From positions 1 through 51,741 of the forward strand of contig JBEBXQ010000013.1 in NCBI GenBank assembly GCA_040391535.1: a DNA stretch of 51,741 bases, written 5' to 3'. The stretch comes from JBEBXQ01 sp040391535. GTDB lineage: Bacteria; Bacteroidota; Bacteroidia; Cytophagales; Spirosomataceae. The notes under the pieces were generated by a model. That model was not told the origin of the DNA. It made no database searches and was given only the letters and a program-made list of their open reading frames with translations. Made by a program: the position numbers and the translations under genes. This document shows positions 32,254 through 40,774 of the stretch, one piece after another; within the stretch, counting starts at the first letter, position 1, and each line of letters opens with the position of its first letter.

Positions 32254-32673
32254 TCAGACCAGCGTAGCTTCCAATGTGATTTCTGCATTCAGAAGCACGG
32301 AAATCGGACAGTCTTTTTTAGCAGTTTCTGCTGCTTTGGTAAACTCTTCAGCAGAAATGCCGGGAACAGTTGCTTTTAATACCAGGTGGCTTTTGGTAAC
32401 AGCTCCTTTGGAAGGATCCAGGCCAATGGTTGCTGTGACGTCAAGTTCATCGGCGGTGAAACCTGCTTCATTGAGTACAAAACTGAGTTTCATAGCGTAA
32501 CAACCGGCATGTGCTGCGGCAACGAGTTCTTCAGGATTGGTACCGATGCCGTCAGCGAAACGGGTATTGAAAGAATATTGCGTTTTGTTCAAAACAGTAC
32601 TTTGTGTTGTTAATACACCATTTCCGTCTTTCCCGCTGCCATTCCAGACGGCATTTGCTTTACGATTGATCAT
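32254..32673 (-). CDS. OsmC family peroxiredoxin
   Basis: A 139-residue OsmC-type hydroperoxide reductase. The two redox Cys are present: AAAHAGCYAMKLS near residue 57 and AKKDCPISVLLNAEI near residue 121. Glu in the GTNPEELVAAAHAGC stretch fits the family's conserved acidic site. The N-terminus INRKANAVWNGSGKDGNGVL is typical of OsmC (osmotically/stress inducible) rather than Ohr. It reduces organic hydroperoxides, usually with lipoylated electron donors. A -7 element lies at 32773-32780 and a 12-bp palindrome at 32784-32795. Confidence 0.92.
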   Translation of the reverse strand: MINRKANAVWNGSGKDGNGVLTTQSTVLNKTQYSFNTRFADGIGTNPEELVAAAHAGCYAMKLSFVLNEAGFTADELDVTATIGLDPSKGAVTKSHLVLKATVPGISAEEFTKAAETAKKDCPISVLLNAEITLEATLV

Positions 32674-32772
32674 AATGATAGTTAATTTTAAAAGGTATGG
32701 TTGAAAACTTTAATTGAAAATCGTCTTTTTAACAGTTGCAGGGTAGCATTTGTTAGAAAACCGCGATATTTT

Positions 32773-32795
32773 CAAAAGTAGCCAACAAATTTGTT
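32773..32795 (-). promoter_or_regulatory. Candidate OsmC -7 element (TACTTTTG) with adjacent palindrome
   Basis: On the minus strand 32773-32780 reads TACTTTTG, about 93 bases before the OsmC ATG. Directly upstream of it, 32784-32795 is a perfect palindrome (aacaaatttgtt). Its position over the -10 to -30 region would suit a repressor or activator site, but no regulator is known. Confidence 0.35.
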
Positions 32796-32900
32796 TTATT
32801 TGGCGTTACTTCTACAATGTAACAAATTTTTATGAAATTATTAAACCATTTAATCCGCTGAATGTCTATGCAAATGTATTGTAACCAAAACTTGAATGCC

Positions 32901-33461
32901 ATGAAAAAGATAATGTTAATGTTTGTATTGCTTTCCAGTGCGTTTTTTTACGGATGCGAAGGGCCGGCGGGACCTATCGGGCCTGAAGGCCAACCCGGCG
33001 CACCTGGCCCGGAAAGCATTGTTTTTGATATTCAGGGGAATCTGAATGCGGCCAATGAGTATTCTTTGTATTACGAATTTCCGCAGTCTGTTGAGGTATT
33101 CGAGTCGGATGCGGTACTCATTTACCGCTTATGGGGACAGCAGGAAATTCCGGGCGATGCTCCGGCTGATGTATGGCGTTTAATGCCTGTTACGGCATTT
33201 GTGAATGACGGCTTCATACAGTACAGTTTTGATCATACATTTATGGACCTTAGTGTATTCCTTGACGGGAATGTGCCCTTGGCTAATCTGGGTGGGAACT
33301 GGCTTAATAATCAGGTTTTCAGGGTTGTGATTATTCCGGGTTATTTTACCAATGCGGGCAGGACCAGTCTTGACGAATTCAAGGATTACAGTGAAGTGAA
33401 GAAGCAATTTGATCTGAAAGATGAAAATGTAGCCCGTGTAGCAGCAACGGCTAAAAAGTAA
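32901..33461 (+). CDS. Lipoprotein with a short collagen-like segment
   Basis: A 186-residue exported lipoprotein from the ATG at 32901, which begins MKKIMLMFVLLSS. The lipobox is AFFYGC, with Cys near residue 18. Directly after it comes a collagen-like run of G-x-y triplets, GPAGPIGPEGQPGAPGP. The rest (about 38-186) is a beta-rich domain of unknown family containing YFTNAGRTSLDEF. Longer in-frame starts at 32862 add residues with no signal character. Such short triplet runs behind a lipidated Cys occur in other Bacteroidota lipoproteins and may act as a stalk. Function unknown. Confidence 0.78.
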   Translation: MKKIMLMFVLLSSAFFYGCEGPAGPIGPEGQPGAPGPESIVFDIQGNLNAANEYSLYYEFPQSVEVFESDAVLIYRLWGQQEIPGDAPADVWRLMPVTAFVNDGFIQYSFDHTFMDLSVFLDGNVPLANLGGNWLNNQVFRVVIIPGYFTNAGRTSLDEFKDYSEVKKQFDLKDENVARVAATAKK

Positions 33462-33476
33462 TTTCTGTATATTGAA

Positions 33477-33511
33477 AAAAGCAGCTGACCGTTTACCGGC
33501 CAGCTGCTTTT
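33477..33511. terminator. Terminator between the collagen-like lipoprotein and the aldehyde dehydrogenase
   Basis: An 11-bp perfect stem (aaaagcagctg / cagctgctttt) with a 13-base loop. A- and T-rich ends on both sides suit termination from both directions. Confidence 0.8.
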
Positions 33512-33518
33512 GGTTTTA

Positions 33519-35150
33519 CTACAGAATATACCGTGTGGAAAGGAAATTGGAATGATGATTATGAACAATCTCATTAATCAGATCCTTGTTATCCCTGGTT
33601 TGCTTCGTAGCTACAATGGTACGGATGGAAAAAGACCGGAGCGCTGCCGTTACTGACAGGGTTCCCTCGGCCGAGTCTTTTCTTCCGGTAAAGGGGAAGG
33701 TATCAGGCCCGCGCTGGCATTGCACATTGATGTTGACACGGGATACCTGGTTTACGGTGACGTCTATCAGGGCGGTAATCTGGTCGATGTCACGGCCGAA
33801 AATGGAAACCTGCTGTCCGTGGGACGATTGGGTAATATACTCCAGTGGTTCCTCGAGGCTGTCAAACACAGCTACCGGCACTACCGGGCCGAATTGTTCT
33901 TCCGTCCAGATCCGCATGGAAGCATTCACCGGATATAATAAAGCAGGACAGAAAACAGACTTGAAATGTTGCCCTCCGCGTTCATTCAGCACCGAAGCTC
34001 CGTGCTGAATGGCGTCTTCGATCAGTTCCGTCAGATATTGAGGCTTACCCGGTTCAGGCAGAGGAGTGATTTTCACACCTTTATCCCAGATCATCCCGAT
34101 TTTCAACGCATCCATCTGTTCTGCAATGCGACGGTTAAACTCATCGGCAACGGAACGATGCACAAAAATAATTTTCAGTGCAGTACAGCGCTGACCGTTG
34201 AAGGACAAGCTTCCTGCGATGGTTTCACTTACTGCCAGGTCCAGATCCGCCGACTCCGTTACGATGGCGGCGTTTTTGGCATCCAGCCCCAGTACTGCCC
34301 GCAGGCGATTGACTTTCGGGTGCATCTTTTTGAGCTTATCAGCTACTTTACTGGATCCGATCAGGGTAAGAACATCGATTTTCCCGGATTCCATCAGGCC
34401 GGGAACTACCGTATTCCCCCGTCCGTAAATCGTATTAATCACCCCCGGAGGGAAAGATTCCCTGAAAGCTTCCAGTAACGGATAGTGTAATAGCGTTCCG
34501 TGTTTCGGAGGTTTGAAAAGTACGATATTACCCATAATCAGTGCCGGGATCAGCGTGGTAAAGGTTTCATTCAGCGGATAGTTGAACGGCCCCATACACA
34601 ATACAATACCCAACGGTGAACGTCTGACCTGTCCGATAATCCCTTCCTCAATCAGAAAAGCAGAAGAAGTGCGGTCGATATCTTTCAGCGCGTCGATGGT
34701 GTCATACATATATTTGACGGTGCGGTCAAACTCTTTGCGCGAATCATCTACCGATTTTCCGATTTCCCACATCAGGAGCTTAACTACTTCATCCCGTTTC
34801 TGAATCATTTTCTCTGTGAATTTCTCCACACATTCAATGCGTTGGGTAATGGAGGCCATCGGCCACTCTCCCCGGCCGTTGTTATAGGCATTGACGGCTG
34901 CATCCAGGATTTCTTTGCCATCCTCAGCGCTGATCAGAGGATAAGACCCGATACGCTGCTGATGCAGTTCGCCGCTTTCATCCCGGACATAAATAGGGGA
35001 CCAGACGTCCTGCGTAGCGCCTTTCCAGGCTTTCATCTGACCGTTTACCAGATAAGAGCGTTGATCGAGCGGAGCGGCAAGCCTGAACTCTTCAGGAATA
35101 CCCGACTCATCCGGAAATAAAAGATCCAGGTTCAGTTGATTTTGAGACAT
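33519..35150 (-). CDS. GapN-like aldehyde dehydrogenase with altered general-base site
   Basis: A 543-residue NAD(P)-dependent aldehyde dehydrogenase. The catalytic Cys is in FNGQRCTALK, the oxyanion Asn is in MGPFNYPLN, the cofactor loop has LFKPPKHG, GSSKVADK follows, and the late motif is EEQFGPVVPV. Overall length and the NGQRCTALK context resemble non-phosphorylating, NADP-dependent glyceraldehyde-3-phosphate dehydrogenase (GapN), which would make NADPH while bypassing a glycolytic ATP step. The usual general-base motif LELGGKN reads LGLDAKN here, so the Glu is replaced by Gly. The ATG at 35150 is the only good start. Monocistronic. Substrate assignment is inference. Confidence 0.83.
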   Translation of the reverse strand: MSQNQLNLDLLFPDESGIPEEFRLAAPLDQRSYLVNGQMKAWKGATQDVWSPIYVRDESGELHQQRIGSYPLISAEDGKEILDAAVNAYNNGRGEWPMASITQRIECVEKFTEKMIQKRDEVVKLLMWEIGKSVDDSRKEFDRTVKYMYDTIDALKDIDRTSSAFLIEEGIIGQVRRSPLGIVLCMGPFNYPLNETFTTLIPALIMGNIVLFKPPKHGTLLHYPLLEAFRESFPPGVINTIYGRGNTVVPGLMESGKIDVLTLIGSSKVADKLKKMHPKVNRLRAVLGLDAKNAAIVTESADLDLAVSETIAGSLSFNGQRCTALKIIFVHRSVADEFNRRIAEQMDALKIGMIWDKGVKITPLPEPGKPQYLTELIEDAIQHGASVLNERGGQHFKSVFCPALLYPVNASMRIWTEEQFGPVVPVAVFDSLEEPLEYITQSSHGQQVSIFGRDIDQITALIDVTVNQVSRVNINVQCQRGPDTFPFTGRKDSAEGTLSVTAALRSFSIRTIVATKQTRDNKDLINEIVHNHHSNFLSTRYIL

Positions 35151-35305
35151 GTTTAAAAGGTTAAACCGATAAATAATTGTTGGAATACATTAAAATATAA
35201 TAGGTCTGTCAGATAACAGACGAGAAAATTACGGAATATCCGTACAATTCTGCAGAAAAATAAAGCTAGAAGGTTCTGTAAAGTTGTTTTATGCAGATCG
35301 ACCGT

Positions 35306-35878
35306 TTATAAGGAGAATCCCGTCAGCATGGCCAGGAGGAGTAATTGCCCGCTCAGGTATTCTCTCAATAATCTGACGGCCTTATAAACCAGATTGATGA
35401 CTGCCTGCTTACTGATTCCCATCATTTCACTGATTTCTTCATACTCCAGCTGACTGAAATATTTCAGGTAAAGGGCTTCCTGCTGGCGTTGCGACAGCCG
35501 GCGTATGCCACTGATGAGTTTTTGCTGTTCTTCTTTTTGCTGCTGTTCTTCAATAAGCAGTGTTTCGTAACTGAACTCAAAATGACCGGTAATATCAGCA
35601 TTGATATCCTCAAGTACAGCCGTGGTTCTGATGGATTTTAACAGTTTGAATTTAAGGGATCTGAATAAATATCCTTTGACCGATTGTACTTCCGGTAGTT
35701 GCGTTTTGCGCTGCCACAGATCAAGAAACAGGTCCTGAATACAGTCGTCCAGTACAGGCTGGCTGGTATTGAGTTTTCTGCCATAGCGATAGAGGTCTTT
35801 GTAGTAAAATGAAAAGATTTCACCGAAAGCATTTTTATCTCCTTTCCTGAATAATTCCCATAAATGCTGTTCATTCAT
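35306..35878 (-). CDS. ECF-type RNA polymerase sigma factor (FecI-like)
   Basis: A 190-residue sigma-70-family factor from the ATG at 35878 (MNEQHLWELFRKGDKNAF); an upstream in-frame start would add 13 residues. Region 2 has FSFYYKDLYRYG and DDCIQDLFLDLW. Region 4 has LSQRQQEALYLKYF and the helix-turn-helix EISEMMGISKQAVINLVYKA. The C-terminal 15 residues are hydrophobic, a common feature of FecI-like sigma factors in Bacteroidota. It would direct transcription of the fecR-susC-susD genes, which start 167 bases away on the opposite strand, after release by the FecR-like anti-sigma. Confidence 0.9.
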   Translation of the reverse strand: MNEQHLWELFRKGDKNAFGEIFSFYYKDLYRYGRKLNTSQPVLDDCIQDLFLDLWQRKTQLPEVQSVKGYLFRSLKFKLLKSIRTTAVLEDINADITGHFEFSYETLLIEEQQQKEEQQKLISGIRRLSQRQQEALYLKYFSQLEYEEISEMMGISKQAVINLVYKAVRLLREYLSGQLLLLAMLTGFSL

Positions 35879-35952
35879 AAGTCCTTTGCGGCACCGTGGC
35901 AGGGTTATTTTTAGCACGAAAGTAGGTAAATAGCATCAATGATCGCTGCCCG

Positions 35953-35971
35953 TTTGTAAAAACTTTACAAA
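35953..35971. repeat. Inverted repeat in the sigma/FecR intergenic region
   Basis: tttgtaaa and tttacaaa are exact reverse complements with a 3-base spacer. The repeat lies about halfway between the divergent sigma-factor and fecR starts, so it is a candidate operator or shared promoter element. Confidence 0.45.
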
Positions 35972-36045
35972 AAAATAATGAATTAATGATTATGTAAGTG
36001 CTCCGGCCGATACTGTTATAAAAAAGCAATTGGCAGGAACAGCTT

Positions 36046-37044
36046 ATGAAAGCAGAAGAGTTAATTAAAGATAAAACCTTTTTGGCCTGGTATAATCAAT
36101 CAGATACCGGCTCGGTAAGATTGTGGGAAGACCGGATAAAAGCGAGCTCAGAAATCCGTGAGATTGTGGAGGAAGCGGTCATCTTACTGCAGTTGTCAGC
36201 TTTGAAGGAAACGGAACCTTCAGATGAAAAACTGATGATGGAACGTAACCGGCTGATGCGCTCCATACAAGAGGAGGAAACGGCAATGATTCCTTTGCAA
36301 AGGAAACGCTGGTTCGGATGGGTAGCTGCTGCCTCGGTGTTGGTGCTGCTGGGTGCAGTATGGGTGTTTAATTATCAGCGTAAACAATATCCGGAATACA
36401 GAACGGCAGCTAATGAAATGCGTGAAATTTTGTTGCCGGATAGTTCGGTGGTTTCCCTTAATCATGATTCACATCTGAAATTGCTATCAGCATGGTCAGA
36501 AAAGGATAGCCTGAGAGAAGTATGGCTTGACGGAGAGGCATTTTTTACGGTCAGGCATACTGCAGGAAATACAAAGTTTATAGTGCATACTGATGATTTA
36601 AAGGTTGAAGTACTCGGCACCACCTTTAACGTAAAGAAACAGGCTGAACTGACCACCGTAGTGCTTGAAAGTGGTAAAGTACAGCTTTCAAGTGAGGAAA
36701 AACCGGAAGAGCTTATTGTTATGCAGCCCGGGCAGCTTGCTGAATACCGGAGAGCATCAGGAGCGGTAACGCAGAAACAGGTAAATCCGGAAATATTCAC
36801 CGCCTGGAAAGAAGGGAAAATTATTTTTGAAAATGCTGCAATCGGCGAAGTTGTTATGCGCCTGTCCGAAACCTACGGAATTGATGTAGACTACAGTGCC
36901 CTGGACGAAACCGGCAATCAGTTTAACGGTACTTTCCCGGCCAATGATATTACGGTACTTCTGTCAGCTTTATCAAAAGCCTATTCATGGCAGATCGAAC
37001 AGCATGGACAGAAAATTGTTCTGAAACCCGGTACTCCTGAATAA
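36046..37044 (+). CDS. FecR family anti-sigma / signal-transducing protein
   Basis: A 332-residue inner-membrane protein. A cytoplasmic N-terminal part (about 1-83) with WEDRIKASSEIREIV should bind the sigma factor. One transmembrane helix follows (WFGWVAAASVLVLLGAVWVF). The periplasmic FecR domain (about 110-215) contains LPDSSVVSLNHDSHL, WLDGEAFFTV and VEVLGTTFNVK. The C-terminal DUF4974 module (about 255-325) contains KIIFENAAIGEVVMRLSETY and is thought to read the STN domain of the partner SusC. It sits 45 bases ahead of susC. The set is the classic sigma / anti-sigma / TonB-transducer relay. Confidence 0.92.
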   Translation: MKAEELIKDKTFLAWYNQSDTGSVRLWEDRIKASSEIREIVEEAVILLQLSALKETEPSDEKLMMERNRLMRSIQEEETAMIPLQRKRWFGWVAAASVLVLLGAVWVFNYQRKQYPEYRTAANEMREILLPDSSVVSLNHDSHLKLLSAWSEKDSLREVWLDGEAFFTVRHTAGNTKFIVHTDDLKVEVLGTTFNVKKQAELTTVVLESGKVQLSSEEKPEELIVMQPGQLAEYRRASGAVTQKQVNPEIFTAWKEGKIIFENAAIGEVVMRLSETYGIDVDYSALDETGNQFNGTFPANDITVLLSALSKAYSWQIEQHGQKIVLKPGTPE

Positions 37045-37089
37045 AATTGAATTTCTAAACCCCATATAAAACTAAATCCTTACATAATT

Positions 37090-40000
37090 ATGAAAACCCC
37101 TAACCGAATGGTGAATTACGTGCCATGGTTGTTTATTCTATTGCTCTGTTTTGAGAGCAAGGGACAACTTCTGGCCTCTTTGCCGGCGACGGCACAATCC
37201 AAAAGTACAAGAACAGGCAATTCCGGAATTAAACAGTTATCAACTGTTTTGAAAGAGCTGGAAATGAAGTATGATATTTCATTTACCTATGACCGGACCA
37301 CCGTTGAAAACAAACGGGTAGAAGTTAACCACACCCGGTTTAAATCGGCTCAGCAGGAGCTGGATTTTATTCTGCAATCGCTGGATCTCAGATATGAAAA
37401 ACTGAATGATAAAATTTTCCTGATCCTGCCTGCTGAAAATAACAGAGGCACTAAGACGGAAAACGTATCACTGACCAGTAACCAGTTTGGTATGAATTAT
37501 GAAAGTCAGATGAGCAAGCGGCTGAATTTCATGCTGGAAAACCAGATAGTGCAGAACCCTGCAGATATTGTAAGAGGAAGGGTGGTTTCCTCTGTAGATG
37601 GTGCCGCGATACCAGGTGTGAATATCATTCTGAAGAACAGCAGTACAGGAACTGTAACAGACGGGAACGGGAATTTTAATATTGAGATCCGGGGACAGAA
37701 TCCTGTGCTGGTTTTTTCCTATATAGGTTTTAATACCCAGGAAGTGTCTGTCAGTAATCTTTCCCACCTTGAAATCACACTCGAAGAAAGTATAGAAACG
37801 TTGCAGGAAGCGGTAGTAACGGCCCTTGGTATTAAAAGAGAGAAGCGTTCTCTGGGTTATTCTGTTGGAAATGTAAGTGGTGAAGCCCTGACAGAAACCC
37901 CGCAACCCAACGTTCTGACCGCTCTGACCGGGAAAGTGCCGGGTGTACAGATCTCCCAGATGAGCGGAGCGGCGGGTTCATCCGTCAATGTGGTCATCCG
38001 TGGTTCCAACTCATTGAATAATGATAATCAGCCTTTATTCGTGATCGATGGTGTACCTGTGGCTAACCGGCTCAATAATGCTTTCGGAGGTGCGGATATG
38101 GGTAACCCTATTTCTGATATTAATCCGGATGATATCGCCAGTGTGTCGGTACTGAAAGGGCCAAGTGCCGCGGCTTTATATGGTTCCCGTGCAGGAAACG
38201 GTGTAATTCTGATTACTACGAAATCTGGGACAGGCGGAAAAAAAGGAATCGGGGTATCGCTGAATTCTTCAACGGTGATGGATTTCCCTTTCCGGTATGT
38301 AGGGGTTCAGAACAAATTCGCTTCCGGAAAATCGGGTGCGCACGTATTGGAAGAAAGTGAAAATGAAAGCTGGGGCCCGCGTTTGGATGTAGGAGAACAA
38401 TGGTTACAATGGAACAGCAATGGCGAAAAAGCACCGCTGGTTTCGTATCCCGATCGCTTTAAAGATTTCTTTCAGAAAGGCTGGACGTTTACTAATAACG
38501 TAGCCGTAAACGGCAATTATGACAAAGGAAATTTCAGGTTGTCTTTTGGTAATATGGAAAATTCGGGGGTTATCCCTAATACGGACTTATCCCGTATTAC
38601 CGTTGCGCTTAATTCAACTTATAATATTACCGACAGGTTCAGGGCTACCGCCAATTTCAACGTAACGCAATCAGGATCGGATAACCGGCCCATTATTGAC
38701 GGCGGTCGTACAGATCCTGTCAGAAGTTTGTATGAAATGGGTGCGCAGGTAAATATCCTGGATCTGCAGCAATACTGGCAACCGGGATCTGAAGGGCTCA
38801 TTCAACGGAAATATAAAGAGAAACAGAATAATCCTTATTTTGTACTTTACGAAAACGCTACCGGATTTAAACGTGACCGTACGGTCAGCAAACTTCAGCT
38901 GGATTATGACCTGACAGACGATCTGTCTCTGATGGGACGCTATACCCGTGACTCTTATACCGAAATCGATGAAGCCAAAGTAGGTTACAGTAATTATGAT
39001 CAGCAGAAAGGAGGGTATTCAATCGCCAATAAATACCAGAAGGAGTCTAATCTGGATTTTATGATCGCCTACAGGAAAACGCTGAATGATGACTGGAGCC
39101 TGAACGCAATGGCAGGAGCCAACCGCCTTGAGCAGAATTTTCAGTCAACCTCTAATGTTGCCGGTGAGTTGACCCTGCCAGGCTTATTTACCATATCAAA
39201 CGGAGAGCCCGGCACTGTGACCTATAACAGTTATCTGTCCAAAAAAGTAATGTACGGTGTGTATGGCTCTGCCTCTGTTGGTTTTCAGGATAAAGTTTAC
39301 CTTGACCTGACCGCACGGAATGACTGGTCAAGTACCTTGCCCAAAGCTAACCGTTCCTATTTTTATCCATCAGCATCTGTAAGTGTGATTCTTTCAGAGA
39401 TATTCAGAATGCCTGACTGGATTACATTAGGCAAGATCCGTGCCGGATCTGCCCAGGTAGGGAATGACGTCGGGCCTTACAGCCTTAATCAGGTATATTC
39501 CACGGCTACAGACTGGGGGACAGCCAAAAGGATGTATATGGGCGGACAGATGCGGAATGCCATGCTGAAGCCTGAAATTTCAACATCGAATGAAATAGGT
39601 GTGGATTTCCGGTTTTTTAATAACCGTATAGGGCTGGAAGCGACTTATTATACCCGTCAGAATAAGAACCAGGTACTGTCCATTAACATTCCGATCGAAT
39701 CTGGTGCCAGCAGTAAGCTGATCAATGCCGGACTGGTGCAGAGTAACGGCTGGGAGCTCGGATTGAATACCACACCGGTTTCCAAAGGAGATTTTACATG
39801 GGATCTGAATTTCAGCTTTACCCGTAACAGAACATATATCAAAGAACTGGCAGAAGGGATCGAATATTTCAATTTTACTTCCTATCAGGGAGCGGAAGTC
39901 AGAACTTATAAAGGCGGCCAGGTTGGTGATATCTATATGAGGCCGGTTCTGACCGTCAAAGACCAGGCTTCACCCTATTATGGTTACCCGATTCTTACGA

Positions 40001-40764
40001 GTAGCGGAATTTATCAGACAGATAACGATGTGCAGAATATGGTTAAAATCGGGAATTTTAATAATAATTTCAACCTGGGTATACAACCTACCTTCCGTTA
40101 TAAATCGGTTTCTTTATATGCCAACATCGACTGGCGTCAGGGAGGGTCTTTTTATTCCAACACCATGATGTTCCTGGGGAATAACGGAATGCTTGAAGAA
40201 ACAATTTCAGGAGTACCTTATGACGCAAGCCGCGATATGGCAGAGCAGATCAAGGCAAATCCGGAGGCTTATCTGGGGAACTGGGTGGGAGGCCGTAATG
40301 CTGAATTCGGCGGATTTGCGTGGCCGGGAGCAGAATCGGATTACAGGCTGAATGATGCCAGCTTTAACGTGGGCGTCAGAGAAAATAAAGCGGCCGACGG
40401 ATCTGTAGAATATATCGAAAACCTTGGGGGAAGTACAACCAAATGGCTGGTTCCGTTTGATGCCTATCGTTATGCTAACCGGCCTTTCCCGGATCGTAAC
40501 CTGTATAGTGCTACCTACGTGAAGCTCCGTGAAATAGCCGTTACCTATCATTTGCCCAAATCCTTTGTAAACCGCTTTAAGGTGCAGAACGCCTCTCTTT
40601 CGGTAGTCGGAAATAACCTGTATGCCTGGACGAAAGCCAATAACGGGGTAGATCCGGAAAGGGCTTTCCGCCAATCCGGCAATACCTGGCAGCAGGGTGT
40701 GGAATATTATAACGTGATGCCCTGGACAGCCTCATTAGGCTTTAAACTCAAAGTTGATTTCTAA
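37090..40764 (+). CDS. SusC/RagA-type TonB-dependent transporter with STN domain
   Basis: A 1224-residue outer-membrane transporter. A signal peptide (about 1-26) is followed by an STN secretin/TonB short domain (about 38-118: LSTVLKELEMKYDISFTYD), the signalling module of TonB transducers. Next come a carboxypeptidase-regulatory-like beta-sandwich (about 160-235: GRVVSSVDGAAIPGVNI), the plug with GVQISQMSG and RGSNSLNNDNQPLFVIDGVP and LKGPSAAALYGSRAGNGVI, and a 22-strand barrel ending in SLGFKLKVDF. It imports a ligand captured with SusD, powered by TonB, and signals occupancy to FecR. The ligand is unknown; no polysaccharide-degrading enzymes flank it. Confidence 0.95.
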   Translation: MKTPNRMVNYVPWLFILLLCFESKGQLLASLPATAQSKSTRTGNSGIKQLSTVLKELEMKYDISFTYDRTTVENKRVEVNHTRFKSAQQELDFILQSLDLRYEKLNDKIFLILPAENNRGTKTENVSLTSNQFGMNYESQMSKRLNFMLENQIVQNPADIVRGRVVSSVDGAAIPGVNIILKNSSTGTVTDGNGNFNIEIRGQNPVLVFSYIGFNTQEVSVSNLSHLEITLEESIETLQEAVVTALGIKREKRSLGYSVGNVSGEALTETPQPNVLTALTGKVPGVQISQMSGAAGSSVNVVIRGSNSLNNDNQPLFVIDGVPVANRLNNAFGGADMGNPISDINPDDIASVSVLKGPSAAALYGSRAGNGVILITTKSGTGGKKGIGVSLNSSTVMDFPFRYVGVQNKFASGKSGAHVLEESENESWGPRLDVGEQWLQWNSNGEKAPLVSYPDRFKDFFQKGWTFTNNVAVNGNYDKGNFRLSFGNMENSGVIPNTDLSRITVALNSTYNITDRFRATANFNVTQSGSDNRPIIDGGRTDPVRSLYEMGAQVNILDLQQYWQPGSEGLIQRKYKEKQNNPYFVLYENATGFKRDRTVSKLQLDYDLTDDLSLMGRYTRDSYTEIDEAKVGYSNYDQQKGGYSIANKYQKESNLDFMIAYRKTLNDDWSLNAMAGANRLEQNFQSTSNVAGELTLPGLFTISNGEPGTVTYNSYLSKKVMYGVYGSASVGFQDKVYLDLTARNDWSSTLPKANRSYFYPSASVSVILSEIFRMPDWITLGKIRAGSAQVGNDVGPYSLNQVYSTATDWGTAKRMYMGGQMRNAMLKPEISTSNEIGVDFRFFNNRIGLEATYYTRQNKNQVLSINIPIESGASSKLINAGLVQSNGWELGLNTTPVSKGDFTWDLNFSFTRNRTYIKELAEGIEYFNFTSYQGAEVRTYKGGQVGDIYMRPVLTVKDQASPYYGYPILTSSGIYQTDNDVQNMVKIGNFNNNFNLGIQPTFRYKSVSLYANIDWRQGGSFYSNTMMFLGNNGMLEETISGVPYDASRDMAEQIKANPEAYLGNWVGGRNAEFGGFAWPGAESDYRLNDASFNVGVRENKAADGSVEYIENLGGSTTKWLVPFDAYRYANRPFPDRNLYSATYVKLREIAVTYHLPKSFVNRFKVQNASLSVVGNNLYAWTKANNGVDPERAFRQSGNTWQQGVEYYNVMPWTASLGFKLKVDF

Positions 40765-40774
40765 AACTGAAGAA

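Noticed and set aside
33966..34478. Plus-strand ORF inside the aldehyde dehydrogenase gene
   Set aside because: Antisense shadow; no recognisable domain and no promoter.
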